Shown here: positions 1-11,037 of the stretch, piece after piece | Position numbering within the stretch: the first letter of the stretch is position 1 | How the letters are laid out: the number at the start of each line of letters is the position of its first letter | From: Billgrantia aerodenitrificans | GTDB lineage: Bacteria; Pseudomonadota; Gammaproteobacteria; Pseudomonadales; Halomonadaceae | Assembly (NCBI RefSeq): GCF_021404405.1 | Contig: NZ_JABFTV010000001.1 | Span: 620,001 to 684,000, forward strand | Length of the DNA stretch: 64,000 nt | Reading direction: 5' to 3' | Notes under the pieces: generated by a model | What the model saw: the letters and a program-made list of their open reading frames with translations, nothing else | What the model was told of the DNA's origin: nothing | Database searches by the model: none | Translations under genes and position numbers: made by a program

Positions 1-256
1 AGACGGCTGGCACGGCATCGGCGCGTTCGGCCTCGATGGTCGCCACGCAGTCGCTCACGGGGGCGCGCGACTTCTCGAGGATCTCCAGCACGTCGAAGGA
101 GGTGCAGGCGCCCATGCCCATCAGCAGCATTTCCATCGGGCGCGGGCCGGTATTGCGTCCGCCGTGGTCAGGCGGGCCATCGATCACCACGCTGTGACCA
201 CTACCCGATTCGGCGACGAACTGACGGCCATCGGTCCACTTGACGCTGGCTTTCAT
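1..256 (-). CDS. OsmC-family protein (partial, C-terminus beyond left edge)
   Basis: The reverse strand reads from an ATG at 256 without a stop to base 1, giving about 85 residues. The start MKASVKW, the stretch GPPDHGGRNTGPRPMEML and the following LLMGMGACTSFDVLEIL fit the N-terminal half of OsmC/YhfA-type proteins. In this family the conserved Cys in GACTS is part of a thiol peroxidase or redox-active site. A role in peroxide or redox stress is expected, but the second catalytic Cys lies outside the window. The gene is separated by about 60 bp from murU on the same strand. Confidence 0.8.
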   Translation of the reverse strand, partial: MKASVKWTDGRQFVAESGSGHSVVIDGPPDHGGRNTGPRPMEMLLMGMGACTSFDVLEILEKSRAPVSDCVATIEAERADAVPAV

Positions 257-317
257 GAGCAAGGTTTCCTTGTCGATACGTTCATGTCGGAGAGCTTACC
301 ACTGTGCGGCGCTCGGC

Positions 318-2029
<1,712 letters not shown>

Positions 2030-2127
2030 GCTGGCTCCTTGCAGTCTCGGACGGTGCCGGTTGACGCCCGTTGGGCACCGCCGCATGCTGACCGATCAGG
2101 CGCATACGACAGGCTGGGTGTGGTCTG

Positions 2128-2133
2128 TATAAT
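2128..2133 (+). promoter_or_regulatory. candidate -10 box before lptD
   Basis: A perfect TATAAT lies 34 bases before the lptD ATG, in the gap shared with the divergent amgK gene. No clear -35 hexamer sits 16-18 bases upstream, so this is a suggestion only. Confidence 0.35.
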
Positions 2134-2166
2134 ACCGATTCTCTTCGCCAAGGACATCGAGGGACC

Positions 2167-4611
2167 ATGGGCAAGCGACATGCAGGAACGGCGTTGGCCA
2201 GCCTGATCACATCCGGCCTGACGCTGGGCGCGCCGCAGGCGCTGGCGCTCGAGCCGTTGGCGGCATGGCAACTGGACTGGCAGCCTTGGGGCGAGGGGCG
2301 TCCGGCCGAGGCGCTGTGCCGCGGGGTCTACATCATGCCTGCCTATCGCTTGCCCGCCGGTGACGAGCCGGGCCAGGTGCGCAGCGAGTCCGACACCGCC
2401 TATTACGGCGATGATGGCGAAACCATTCTCGGCGGTGAAGTGATCCTGCGGCGTGCCGACACGCAGCTCGAGTCGCCGCGGGTGAGCGTGCCGCCCGAGC
2501 GTGAGCGGGCGTTTGCCGAAGGGCCGTTGGCGCTGCGCGATCTCAACCTGCTGGTGCGCGGAGAGGCCGGCGAGGTCTCGCTGGTTACCGATGCCGCCAG
2601 CATCGACGCGGCGCACTTCGTGGTCCACGATCAGCACCTGCGCGGCGATGCCATGCAGATGGAGCGGCTGGAGGATGGCCGCTTCCGGCTCACCTCGGCC
2701 AGCTTCACCACCTGCGACCCGGGCGACAATCTGTGGCAACTGGTCACCGGCGATCTGGTGCTCGACCGCGAGAGTGGCTTCGGTACCGCGCGTCACGCGC
2801 GCCTGGAGATGGGCAATGTGCCGGTGTTCTACTGGCCCTGGGTGCGTTTCCCCATCGACGACCGGCGTCACACCGGTTTCCTGTGGCCCGAAATCGGCCT
2901 CTCCGGCGGCGCCCTGGACTATGCCCAGCCGTTCTACTGGAACATCGCGCCCAATCATGACGCCACCCTCACGCCGCGCTGGATCAGCGACCGCGGCCTG
3001 CTTTTGGGCGGGGAGTACCGCTATCTGTTCCCCACCGATGCCGGTCAGATCGAGGGGGCCTACCTGTCCAGCGACGGCGGTGGCTCCGACGAGCCGGGTG
3101 CCGCTTCGCGGCGCTACGAGGGCGAGGACCGCTGGTACGTCGATTACCGCCATACTGGGCGTTTCGATACGCGCACGAGCTATAACCTGCGCTATGGGGC
3201 GGCCAGCGACGGGCGCTATTTCGACGACTACGGCAGCATCTTCGGCGACGACCCCAGCAACATGCCGCGCCTGGCCCAGATAGACTACCGCGGCGCTGTC
3301 TGGCGCCTGGATGCCCGTGCCCAGGGCTACCAGCGGCTCGACGATCCGCTGCGCGATCGCGACAAACCGTTCTACCGTCTGCCCAGCCTCACCGCCGACG
3401 CTCGCTGGATGCAGCCAGGCGGGCTGTACCAGGAGTGGCGCTCCAATGTCACCTACTTCTGGCGCGACGTGAATGAAGTGGCGCTGTCTCGGGAGCGTGA
3501 GGCTGCAGTGGGTACCCGTCTGCACCTGGCGCCAGCTACCGGTTGGCGCTTCGATCAGAGCTGGGGCCACCTGGAGCCGCGAGTGGAGTGGCTCTATACC
3601 GCGTATGATCTCGACTACGGCGAGCGCCAGACCGAGCGTGACACCACGCTACAGCGGGCGGTGCCGGTGACTTCCATCGACGGCGGGCTGGTGTTCGAGC
3701 GCGAGCTGGAGCTCGGCGGGCGGCCTTATCGTCAGACGTTGGAGCCACGGGTCAACTATGCCTATGTGCCGGCCCGCGATCAGCGTGAGTTTCCCGATTT
3801 CGATACCAGCGAGCGGGCACTCTCGTGGAATCAGCTGTGGTCGCCGTATCGCTTCTCCGGGGCCGATCGGGTGGGGGATCTCAACCGCTTGTCGGTAGGT
3901 GTCGACTCACGCCTGCTGGAAGACGACCGCGGCCGCGAGCGGCTGGCCATCGGCATCGGTCAGGCGTTCTATTTCGATGATCGTCATATCGACATGGACG
4001 GTAATCCCGATACACTGCCGGTGCCGCCTGAGCAGGGCGGGGATTTCGAATCCTGGTACAACGCCACCCGCGACCGCTCATCGCTGGTGACCCGGCTCGA
4101 TTGGCAGATCAACGATGCCTGGCGCAGCCGCTTGCAGTGGATCTACGACGACTACCAGCAGCGTACCGAGCGGACCTCGCTGGACCTGAGCTACCGCAGC
4201 CAGGCAGGGCACGTATTGAACCTTGGCTACCGTTGGGAACTCCAAGGGTTCGACCCGTCGGTGGAGCCGGACGACGACGAGTTCCGCGACTACAACCGCG
4301 AAGAGTACGATCTCTCGTTTGCCTGGAAGCTCTCGCCCCGGGTGGATCTGATCGGGCGTGCCGTGTATGACTACACCAACGAGCGCCTGCTCGACCAGTT
4401 GGCAGGCGTGCAGTGGAACGACTGCTGCTACGGCTTGCAAGTCGTCTGGCGCGAATGGGTCGATGACCAAGGCACTGCCAGCATCGAGAACGATACGACG
4501 GAGCGTGGGTTGTTCCTGCGCTTCGTATTCAAGGGCTTGGGCGGTGTCGGTGGCGACGCCGGCGACTATTTCGAGCGGGCCATACCGGGCTACCGAGCCA
4601 CTGCCTTCTGA
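2167..4611 (+). CDS. lptD: LPS-assembly protein LptD
   Basis: An 814-residue outer-membrane protein that, with LptE, inserts lipopolysaccharide into the outer leaflet. The signal peptide ends near ALALE (about residue 28). A periplasmic beta-jellyroll follows (YYGDDGETILGGEVILRR, about 78-95), then a long C-terminal beta-barrel with alternating aromatic/polar strands, ending in a terminal aromatic (ATAF). Cys residues occur in EALCRG, TTCDPG and the adjacent pair NDCCYG near residue 758, matching the paired disulfides that LptD needs for maturation. Length is normal for the family. The downstream surA encodes the periplasmic chaperone for such barrels. Confidence 0.95.
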   Translation: MGKRHAGTALASLITSGLTLGAPQALALEPLAAWQLDWQPWGEGRPAEALCRGVYIMPAYRLPAGDEPGQVRSESDTAYYGDDGETILGGEVILRRADTQLESPRVSVPPERERAFAEGPLALRDLNLLVRGEAGEVSLVTDAASIDAAHFVVHDQHLRGDAMQMERLEDGRFRLTSASFTTCDPGDNLWQLVTGDLVLDRESGFGTARHARLEMGNVPVFYWPWVRFPIDDRRHTGFLWPEIGLSGGALDYAQPFYWNIAPNHDATLTPRWISDRGLLLGGEYRYLFPTDAGQIEGAYLSSDGGGSDEPGAASRRYEGEDRWYVDYRHTGRFDTRTSYNLRYGAASDGRYFDDYGSIFGDDPSNMPRLAQIDYRGAVWRLDARAQGYQRLDDPLRDRDKPFYRLPSLTADARWMQPGGLYQEWRSNVTYFWRDVNEVALSREREAAVGTRLHLAPATGWRFDQSWGHLEPRVEWLYTAYDLDYGERQTERDTTLQRAVPVTSIDGGLVFERELELGGRPYRQTLEPRVNYAYVPARDQREFPDFDTSERALSWNQLWSPYRFSGADRVGDLNRLSVGVDSRLLEDDRGRERLAIGIGQAFYFDDRHIDMDGNPDTLPVPPEQGGDFESWYNATRDRSSLVTRLDWQINDAWRSRLQWIYDDYQQRTERTSLDLSYRSQAGHVLNLGYRWELQGFDPSVEPDDDEFRDYNREEYDLSFAWKLSPRVDLIGRAVYDYTNERLLDQLAGVQWNDCCYGLQVVWREWVDDQGTASIENDTTERGLFLRFVFKGLGGVGGDAGDYFERAIPGYRATAF

Positions 4612-4657
4612 TCGTGCGTATGCCCTACAAGTGAGCCATATGAGAGGAAAGAGAGAG

Positions 4658-5320
4658 ATGCGGATTTCGCCATTCGCCACCCTGGGCGCCCTGGGATTGG
4701 TCCTGTGCCTCGGTGCCTTGCCGCTGTCGGCTGTGGCCCAGGATTTCCAGCCGGTACAGCGGCAGTCCCTGGACCGTATCGTGGCCGTGGTGAACCAGCA
4801 GGCCATCATGCACAGCCAGCTCGAGGAGCGCATGATGCAGGCGCGCAGTCAGCTGTCGGCACAGGGGCAGTCCCTGCCCCCCGAGACGATGCTGCGCGAA
4901 TACGTGCTCGAGCAGATCATCCTGGAAGAGATTCAGCTGCAGATGGCGGCCAATGCCGGCCTCAGCATCGACGACACCGCGCTCAACCGGCAGATGCGCG
5001 AGATCGCCGAGAGCAACAACATGACCCTCGATCAGTTCGCCGACGCCCTGGAGGCGGATGGTCTGACCATGGCATCCGTGCGCGAGGAGATCCGTCGCGA
5101 GATGCTGCTGCGTGAACTGCATCAGCGTCAGATCGGCGGCCGGGTCAACGTCAGCACACGTGAGGTGGAGCGCTTCATCGAGCAGCAGGGCGGCAACGTG
5201 AGCCATGAGCAGGCGCGCCAGATGGTGTTCCAGCGCAAGGCCAACGAAGCCCTCGACGCCTGGCTGCAGGAGATTCGCGCCGATGCCTTCGTCGACAATC
5301 GGCTGGCCAGCGGCAGCTGA
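4658..5320 (+). CDS. surA: SurA-type periplasmic chaperone lacking both parvulin domains
   Basis: The predicted protein has 220 residues; canonical SurA has about 430. Residues 1-28 form a signal peptide ending AVAQ. Residues 29-178 match the SurA N-terminal chaperone domain (LDRIVAVVNQQAIMHSQLEE, then the helical MLREYVLEQIILEEIQLQ). Right after ERFIEQQGGN (to residue 180) the protein enters the SurA C-terminal segment (RQMVFQRKANEALDAWLQ, 187-204), with neither peptidyl-prolyl isomerase domain between. No frameshift or stop marks the junction at 5197. The start at 4658 gives a proper signal peptide and an AGAGGAAA site upstream; the ATG at 4640 is less likely. It lies between lptD and pdxA, the usual surA position. 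It probably escorts outer-membrane proteins without isomerase activity. Confidence 0.88.
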   Translation: MRISPFATLGALGLVLCLGALPLSAVAQDFQPVQRQSLDRIVAVVNQQAIMHSQLEERMMQARSQLSAQGQSLPPETMLREYVLEQIILEEIQLQMAANAGLSIDDTALNRQMREIAESNNMTLDQFADALEADGLTMASVREEIRREMLLRELHQRQIGGRVNVSTREVERFIEQQGGNVSHEQARQMVFQRKANEALDAWLQEIRADAFVDNRLASGS

Positions 5321-5323
5321 TAG

Positions 5324-6373
5324 ATGAAACCGTCCGCGCCCGTGCTGGCGGTGACCAGCGGGGAGCCTGCCGGCATCGGCCCCGAGCTGTGCCTGCAGCT
5401 GGCCTTGGGGGAGCCGCCGCCCGGGGGCGTCGTGGTAGTGGGCGACCCGACCCTGCTGGCTCAGCGTGCGGCGCTGCTACGCCTGGAGGTCGACTTGGTC
5501 GAACTAAGTCCAGGGGCGCCGGTGCCGCCAGCAAGGCGCGGCGTGCTGCCGGTGTGGCCGGTGGCGCTGCGTGAGCCGAGCCGCCCCGGTGAGCTGGCCG
5601 TGGCCAATGCCGGCTATGTGCTGGAAACCCTCGACGTGGCGATTGCGGCCTGTCGCGACGGCCGTGCCGGCGCCATGGTTACCGCACCGCTGCACAAAGG
5701 GGTGATTCTCGATGCCGGCCATGCCGGCTTTCGCGGCCACACCGAGTACCTGCGCGATGCCTGCGGCGTCGACGAGGTGGTGATGATGCTGGCCACCGAC
5801 AGCGCTCTGCATGCTGCGGGCTCCGACTGGCAGGGTAGCACCGCGCTGAGAGTGGCGCTGGCCACCACCCACCTGCCCCTGCGTGAGGTGGCCGACGCCA
5901 TCAGCGAGGCGGGGCTGGAGCGCATCCTGCGTATTCTGCAGGCGGACCTGACACGCTGGTTCGGCATTGCCAGGCCGCGCATTGCCGTGTGCGGCCTCAA
6001 TCCCCACGCGGGGGAGAGCGGGCATCTGGGGCGCGAAGAGCTCGAGGTGATCGAGCCCTGTCTTGTGCGCCTGCGCAACGAGGGTTTCGAGCTTGACGGG
6101 CCGCTGCCGGCCGATACCCTGTTCACGCCGCGCCATCTGACCGGGGTCGATGCGGTGCTGGCGATGTATCATGATCAGGGCCTGCCGGTGCTCAAGTATG
6201 CCGGCTTCGGCCAGGCCGCCAACATCACCCTGGGGCTGCCTATCGTGCGTACCTCGGTGGATCATGGCACGGCGCTGGATCTGGCCGGTCGCGGTCTGGC
6301 CGATGCGGGCAGTCTGCGAGTCGCCGTGGCACTGGCCGCCGACATGGCCGACCGCGGTTCGGCCACTCCCTGA
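5324..6373 (+). CDS. pdxA: 4-hydroxythreonine-4-phosphate dehydrogenase PdxA
   Basis: A 349-residue NAD-dependent dehydrogenase of the DXP-dependent pyridoxal-phosphate pathway. It oxidises 4-phosphohydroxy-L-threonine to a product that decarboxylates to 3-amino-2-oxopropyl phosphate for PdxJ. Family motifs are VTSGEPAGIGPE at the N-terminus, VTAPLHKGVI, the metal-binding GFRGHTEYL and MYHDQGLPVLKY near the C-terminus. The ATG follows the surA stop by three bases. Gene order surA-pdxA-rsmA is the classical gammaproteobacterial arrangement. Confidence 0.96.
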   Translation: MKPSAPVLAVTSGEPAGIGPELCLQLALGEPPPGGVVVVGDPTLLAQRAALLRLEVDLVELSPGAPVPPARRGVLPVWPVALREPSRPGELAVANAGYVLETLDVAIAACRDGRAGAMVTAPLHKGVILDAGHAGFRGHTEYLRDACGVDEVVMMLATDSALHAAGSDWQGSTALRVALATTHLPLREVADAISEAGLERILRILQADLTRWFGIARPRIAVCGLNPHAGESGHLGREELEVIEPCLVRLRNEGFELDGPLPADTLFTPRHLTGVDAVLAMYHDQGLPVLKYAGFGQAANITLGLPIVRTSVDHGTALDLAGRGLADAGSLRVAVALAADMADRGSATP

Positions 6374-6399
6374 CGAACGAACAGACAAGGATTCTTTGC

Positions 6400-7212
6400 A
6401 TGGCATCGCGCCCGCCGGTCCATCGCGCTCGCAAGCGCTTCGGCCAGAACTTCCTGCGTGACCCCGGCATCATTTCCCGCATCGTGCGGGCCATCGCGCC
6501 CCGCCCCGGCGACAGGCTGGTGGAGATTGGCCCCGGCCAGGGGGCGCTGACCGAACCGCTGATCGAATCAGCCGGCGGGCAGCTCGAGGTAATCGAGCTG
6601 GATCGCGACCTGATCCCCGGGCTGCGCGTGCAGTTCTTCAACTATCCGGGCTTCGTGGTGCACGAGGGCGATGCGCTGAAGTTCGACTTCCGTGCGCTGC
6701 GCGGCGACGGCGAGCCGCTACGGGTGGTGGGCAACCTGCCCTACAACATCTCGACGCCGCTGATCGCCCACCTGCTGGAAGCCGGCGATGTGATCGCCGA
6801 CATGCACTTCATGCTGCAGAAGGAGGTGGTCGAGCGCCTGGCTGCTGAGCCAGGCGGTGCCGACTGGGGACGTCTCTCGGTGATGGCGCAGTATCGCTGC
6901 CGCGTCGATGACCTGTTCACGGTGCCGCCGGAGGCATTCGTGCCGCGGCCCAAGGTCGACTCGGCCATCGTGCGGTTGACGCCATACGCCGAGCTGCCCT
7001 GGCCGGCGACGAACGAGGCGCTGCTGTTCGATGTCGTGCGTCAGGCCTTCTCACAGCGCCGCAAGACCCTGCGCAACAATCTCAAGGGGGTGGTGGACGG
7101 CGACACGCTGACAGCGCTGGGCATCGACCCCGCGCGCCGGCCTCAGACGCTGAACGTAGAAGAGTTCGTTCGCATTGCCAACCACCTCGCTGCCACGGAG
7201 GTCACACCATGA
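6400..7212 (+). CDS. rsmA: 16S rRNA (adenine1518-N6/adenine1519-N6)-dimethyltransferase RsmA (KsgA)
   Basis: A 270-residue SAM-dependent methyltransferase that dimethylates two adjacent adenines near the 3' end of 16S rRNA during late 30S assembly. Visible motifs are KRFGQNFLRDP at the N-terminus, the SAM-binding VEIGPGQGALTEPL and the catalytic NLPYNIST. An AAGGAT ribosome site precedes the ATG. The last codons overlap the apaG start (ATGA), consistent with the pdxA-rsmA-apaG-apaH operon. Confidence 0.96.
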   Translation: MASRPPVHRARKRFGQNFLRDPGIISRIVRAIAPRPGDRLVEIGPGQGALTEPLIESAGGQLEVIELDRDLIPGLRVQFFNYPGFVVHEGDALKFDFRALRGDGEPLRVVGNLPYNISTPLIAHLLEAGDVIADMHFMLQKEVVERLAAEPGGADWGRLSVMAQYRCRVDDLFTVPPEAFVPRPKVDSAIVRLTPYAELPWPATNEALLFDVVRQAFSQRRKTLRNNLKGVVDGDTLTALGIDPARRPQTLNVEEFVRIANHLAATEVTP

Positions 7213-7607
7213 ACCCGACTTCCGACGTGCCGCTGGAGCGGGAGGTGCTGGTCGACGTGGAGCCGATCTATCGCGACGACGAGTCCTCGCGTGAGGAGTC
7301 GCGCTATGTCTTCAGCTATACGGTGACGATCCACAATCATTCGGCGCGTAGCGTCCAACTGCTGGCGCGTCACTGGCGTATCACCCAGGGCAGCGGCAAG
7401 GTGCAGGAGGTGCGCGGCAAGGGGGTGGTGGGCCAGCAGCCCATGATCGGCCCCGGGCAGACCTTCCGCTACACCAGCCGTGCCATCCTTGACGGGCCGG
7501 TGGGGGTGATGGAAGGCTCCTACACCTGTGTTGATACCGCCAGTCAGCGTCCTTTCGAAGTGAGCATCGCGCCTTTCCGGCTGGCCGGCCCCAATCAGAT
7601 ACACTGA
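7209..7607 (+). CDS. apaG: ApaG (CorD) family protein
   Basis: A 132-residue protein of the single-domain ApaG fold, an immunoglobulin/fibronectin-like beta sandwich. Conserved blocks are YVFSYTVTIHNHS, LLARHWRITQGSG, VRGKGVVGQQPMIGPG and MEGSYTCVD. The biochemical role is unsettled; the family has been linked to Co2+/Mg2+ efflux phenotypes and is related to F-box-associated domains in eukaryotes. It overlaps rsmA by 4 bases and precedes apaH, as in Escherichia coli. Confidence 0.93.
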   Translation: MNPTSDVPLEREVLVDVEPIYRDDESSREESRYVFSYTVTIHNHSARSVQLLARHWRITQGSGKVQEVRGKGVVGQQPMIGPGQTFRYTSRAILDGPVGVMEGSYTCVDTASQRPFEVSIAPFRLAGPNQIH

Positions 7608-7673
7608 AGCCTGCGGTGCGGGGTGAGCCTCGCGCCGGATGGACAACCCGCGAAGCGCACAAGGGAAAGTGTC

Positions 7674-8504
7674 ATGACCGCCTATGCCGTCGGAGATTTG
7701 CAGGGCTGCCACGCCGAGTTCGTCGAGTTGCTCGAGAAGATCGACTTCGACCCCGGCCGCGACCGCCTGTGGCTGGCCGGTGACCTGATCAATCGCGGCC
7801 CGGGGTCGCTCGCCTGCCTGCGCGAGGCGCAGGCGCTGGGCGATGCCGCCCTCACCGTGCTCGGCAATCACGACCTGCACCTGCTGGCGGTGGCGCGTGG
7901 CGGTGCCCGGCTCAACCGCAAGGACACCCTGGACGACATTCTTGCCGCCCCCGACCGTGAGGCGCTGCTCGACTGGCTGCAGTCGCGGTCGCTGCTGGTG
8001 CGTGAAGACTTCGCAGGGCAGGGCGAGACCGTGATGGTTCACGCCGGGCTGTTGCCTCAATGGTCGGTGAACGAGGCGGCAGAGCTGGCCGGCGAGGTCG
8101 AAGAGCGTCTCGGCAGCGAGCGCAGCGGTGCCTTCCTGGAGCGCATGTACGGCAACGAGCCGGCCTGCTGGCATGCCGCGCTCGATGGCATCGACCGCCT
8201 GCGTGCCATCGTCAACGTGCTGACCCGCATGCGCTTCATCGACGCCGACGGTTGCCTCGACTTCAGTGCCAAGGAGGGGCTCGACAGCGCCCCGACGGGT
8301 TTCGCCCCCTGGTTCCGTTACCCCAGAGGCGACGACGTGCGGCTGCTGTTCGGCCACTGGGCCGCGTTGGAAGGACATGCCGAGGGCGCCCGTGTGCGGG
8401 TCGAGGCACTGGATACCGGCTGCGTGTGGGGCGGCACTCTCACCGCACTTAACCTTTCCACCGGCGAGCGCATTGCAGTGCCCAGCCATCGTCATCGCCG
8501 CTGA
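7674..8504 (+). CDS. apaH: bis(5'-nucleosyl)-tetraphosphatase (symmetrical) ApaH
   Basis: A 276-residue metallophosphatase that splits Ap4A into two ADP and can remove NpnN caps from RNA. The calcineurin-type motifs are YAVGDLQGCH (residues 3-12), WLAGDLINRG and VLGNHDLHLL, and HAGLLPQW follows. The ATG at 7674 was chosen because AAGGGA lies 7 bases upstream and the protein then starts MTAYAVGDLQG as in the family. The longer frame from a GTG at 7623 would add 17 unlikely residues. Confidence 0.95.
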   Translation: MTAYAVGDLQGCHAEFVELLEKIDFDPGRDRLWLAGDLINRGPGSLACLREAQALGDAALTVLGNHDLHLLAVARGGARLNRKDTLDDILAAPDREALLDWLQSRSLLVREDFAGQGETVMVHAGLLPQWSVNEAAELAGEVEERLGSERSGAFLERMYGNEPACWHAALDGIDRLRAIVNVLTRMRFIDADGCLDFSAKEGLDSAPTGFAPWFRYPRGDDVRLLFGHWAALEGHAEGARVRVEALDTGCVWGGTLTALNLSTGERIAVPSHRHRR

Positions 8505-8544
8505 ACCCGGATTGCGATCCGGCGAGACCTGAATGGAGCGCACC

Positions 8545-8871
8545 ATGTTTCGACACCTGACCATCGATACCCTGACCGCCTGGCTCGACGACGAGGCTCC
8601 GCTCACCCTGGTCGATATCCGCGATCCGGCCAGCTTTGCTGCCGGCCGCATTCCCGGCAGCCGCCATCTCGACAATGACAGCGTGCCGGCACTGCTGGAG
8701 GCGGCGCCGCGCGAGCAGCCCATGGTGGTGGTGTGCTACCACGGCCACTCGAGCCAGCAAGCCGCGGCTTGGCTGGCGGGGCAGGGCTTCGCCGAGGTCT
8801 ACAGTCTCGACGGCGGCTTCACCGAATGGGAGTACCGCCTGCCTGAACGCGTGGAGCGTGCCGGCTCATGA
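8545..8871 (+). CDS. glpE: thiosulfate sulfurtransferase GlpE (single-domain rhodanese)
   Basis: A 108-residue rhodanese. [18 protein letters not shown] marks the fold, and the active-site loop CYHGHSS carries catalytic Cys64. The C-terminal [10 protein letters not shown] is typical of GlpE. It transfers sulfane sulfur from thiosulfate to cyanide or thiols such as thioredoxin. The ATG at 8545 has GGAG six bases upstream; an in-frame ATG at 8533 lacks a ribosome site. The end overlaps the cca start by 4 bases. Confidence 0.88.
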   Translation: MFRHLTIDTLTAWLDDEAPLTLVDIRDPASFAAGRIPGSRHLDNDSVPALLEAAPREQPMVVVCYHGHSSQQAAAWLAGQGFAEVYSLDGGFTEWEYRLPERVERAGS

Positions 8872-10007
8872 GCGCAGCGCGGGACCCGGCGATCGCAGGC
8901 CTCGAGGTCTATCGCGTGGGGGGGGCAGTGCGCGATGCTCGCCTGGGCTGGCCTACCGTGGATACCGATTGGGTGGTGGTGGGAGCGACGCCTGAGGAGA
9001 TGCGCCGCCGCGGCTTTCGTCCGGTGGGGCGTGACTTCCCGGTGTTTCTGCACCCGTTCAACCACGAGGAGTATGCGCTGGCGCGCACCGAGCGCAAGTC
9101 GGGGCACGGCTATACCGGTTTCGAGGTGCATGCCAGCCCCGATGTGACTCTGGAAGAGGATCTGGCCCGTCGCGACCTCACCATCAACGCCATGGCAGAG
9201 ACCCCGGAAGGCGAGCTGATCGATCCATACGGCGGCTTGCAGGATCTCGCAGAGCGCGTCTTACGACACGTTTCGCCGGCCTTCGTCGAAGACCCGCTGC
9301 GGGTGCTGCGCACGGCACGTTTCCTGGCCCGCTATGCCGGGCTCGGCTTCATCATCGCCGACGAGACCTGGGCGCTGATGCGCGAGCTGACCGAGAGCGG
9401 CGAGCTTTCTCACCTGGTGGCCGAGCGCGTCTGGACCGAGACCGAGAAGGCGCTGGGCGAGCCCGAACCGGCGGTCTACTTCCGTACGCTGCATGCCTGT
9501 GGCGCCCTGACGGTGCTGATGCCCGAGCTCATCGGGAGCGGCGCGGAGCTCGATGAGGCGTTGCAGCGCATGACGCGCCTGCCAGATGTACTGCCCGAGG
9601 CGGAGCGGTTGCGCTGGCGCTGGGCCCGCCTGGTGGAGCATCTGGATGAGGCCGACCAACGAACCTTGAGCGAACGCCTGCGCCTGCCGCGCAGCTATCG
9701 TGAGCTGGGGTGGCAGGCCGCATTGACCCGGCAACTGGCCGAGAGCGACACGCCTGTTGCCGATACGGTGAAAGCCTGGCTGGACGGTGTCGACGCCTGG
9801 CGCCGAGCCGAGCGGGTGGCCCCGCTCATCGCGCTGCTGGCGCTCGAGACGCCGGCGCTGGCCATACGACTAGAGCGGGCCTGGCGGGAGGTGTCGCGGC
9901 TCGAGGCAAGGGAGCTGCTGGCCGAGGGCTTTCGCGGCGGCGCGCTGGGCGAAGAACTGGCCCGACGGCGCCGGGCCGTGCTGCAGCGGGAAATGGAGCG
10001 GCACTGA
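8868..10007 (+). CDS. cca: CCA-adding tRNA nucleotidyltransferase
   Basis: A 379-residue class II nucleotidyltransferase that builds or repairs the 3' CCA of tRNAs without a template. The signature blocks are [25 protein letters not shown] (catalytic Asp pair) and [14 protein letters not shown], followed by the RNA-binding helical part ([17 protein letters not shown]). It is shorter than the roughly 412-residue E. coli enzyme, and I see no C-terminal HD phosphohydrolase motif, so it is probably the form without the extra phosphatase domain. The start codon overlaps the glpE stop. Confidence 0.92.
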   Translation: MSAARDPAIAGLEVYRVGGAVRDARLGWPTVDTDWVVVGATPEEMRRRGFRPVGRDFPVFLHPFNHEEYALARTERKSGHGYTGFEVHASPDVTLEEDLARRDLTINAMAETPEGELIDPYGGLQDLAERVLRHVSPAFVEDPLRVLRTARFLARYAGLGFIIADETWALMRELTESGELSHLVAERVWTETEKALGEPEPAVYFRTLHACGALTVLMPELIGSGAELDEALQRMTRLPDVLPEAERLRWRWARLVEHLDEADQRTLSERLRLPRSYRELGWQAALTRQLAESDTPVADTVKAWLDGVDAWRRAERVAPLIALLALETPALAIRLERAWREVSRLEARELLAEGFRGGALGEELARRRRAVLQREMERH

Positions 10008-10044
10008 GAGAATGTGCTCAGCTGTCGGCTTGCTGGCGCATCGC

Positions 10045-10542
10045 TCAGGAGCGCCAGACGAACTCGACGGGCCACAGACGCTGATCGCCAGCCTCGAACT
10101 CGGTCCACAGTTCGGCGTAGGTACGCCCGACCTCGGGGTGGAGCGTGTCGGGCAGTAGTTCGGCGAGCGGCAGCAGCACGAAGGCGTGGTGCAGGATCTC
10201 GTCGCGTGGCAGCGTGACCCCGTCGTGCTCGCCGCAGAGGTCGCCCACCGTCAGCAGGTCGATGTCCAGCGTTCGCGGGCTGAACTTGGGCGTGCCCGGG
10301 CGTCGTCCGTGCTCGCTCTCGATACGCTTGCACCAAGCCTGCAGCTCGCCCACCGACCAGTCGCTGTCGAACACTGCCACCAGATTGTAGAAGTTGCGTC
10401 CGTCGATGAAGCCGACGGGCTCGCTCTCGAAGACGCGGGACACGGCCAGGTTGTCGAAGGTGGCGGCAAGCGCCTCCAGGCAGGCCGTGATGTGACGCTC
10501 ACGCTCGATGTTGCTACCGATGCTGACGCTTACCTTGGCCAT
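10045..10542 (-). CDS. folK: 2-amino-4-hydroxy-6-hydroxymethyldihydropteridine pyrophosphokinase FolK
   Basis: A 165-residue kinase of folate synthesis that transfers pyrophosphate from ATP to 6-hydroxymethyl-dihydropterin. The N-terminus VSVSIGSNIERERHI, the NFYNLVAVF block and the signature SPRTLDIDLL are all present. The ATG at 10542 follows GGAGGGCGCCTG and overlaps the folB stop by one base (TGATG), so folB and folK are translationally coupled. A longer upstream frame lies inside folB and was not used. Confidence 0.94.
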   Translation of the reverse strand: MAKVSVSIGSNIERERHITACLEALAATFDNLAVSRVFESEPVGFIDGRNFYNLVAVFDSDWSVGELQAWCKRIESEHGRRPGTPKFSPRTLDIDLLTVGDLCGEHDGVTLPRDEILHHAFVLLPLAELLPDTLHPEVGRTYAELWTEFEAGDQRLWPVEFVWRS

Positions 10543-10907
10543 CAGGCGCCCTCCGGCGGTGTGCCGCGTTCGATGCGCACGCCTACCGCAGCAGCGGCCG
10601 GTACCGCGCCCGGCTTGCGTAGCGTCAAGCGTAGCCACGGCACGAAAAATTCCGTCATCAACAACTGCGCGAGACGCTCGGCGAAGGTTTCCACCAGTGC
10701 GAAGTCGTGCTCGTCGGCGAAGCGCTGGATGCGCTGGCTGATGGCCGCGTAGTCGAGAGTCTTGGTGAGGTCATCGTCGGCAGCTGCCGGGCGAATGTCG
10801 GTGGCGAGCTCCAGGTCGAGCACCAGCCGCTGGCGAATGGTGCGTTCCCAGTCGTATACGCCGATGACCGTCTCGAGTTCCAGCGACTCGATCAACACGC
10901 AATCCAT
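10542..10907 (-). CDS. folB: dihydroneopterin aldolase FolB
   Basis: A 121-residue enzyme that cleaves 7,8-dihydroneopterin to 6-hydroxymethyl-dihydropterin, the substrate of FolK encoded immediately downstream. Recognisable blocks are IESLELETVIGVYDWERTIRQ and LDYAAISQRI, then VETFAERLAQLL and LRKPGAVPAA. The ATG at 10907 gives the family-standard N-terminus (MDCVLIESLEL) and has GGGAG upstream. The gene is divergent from plsY across about 130 bp. Confidence 0.93.
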   Translation of the reverse strand: MDCVLIESLELETVIGVYDWERTIRQRLVLDLELATDIRPAAADDDLTKTLDYAAISQRIQRFADEHDFALVETFAERLAQLLMTEFFVPWLRLTLRKPGAVPAAAAVGVRIERGTPPEGA

Positions 10908-11037
10908 GTGCAGCTCCCAAACAGGCCGAAGAAGGAGGCACGATTGTACGTGAGCGTCGGGACGGATTGACAGGCTTGCGGTGCTGTCCCTGGCGTGCGG
11001 GGGCTGGCAGAATCGTTGATGGTGATGACGAACGAGC

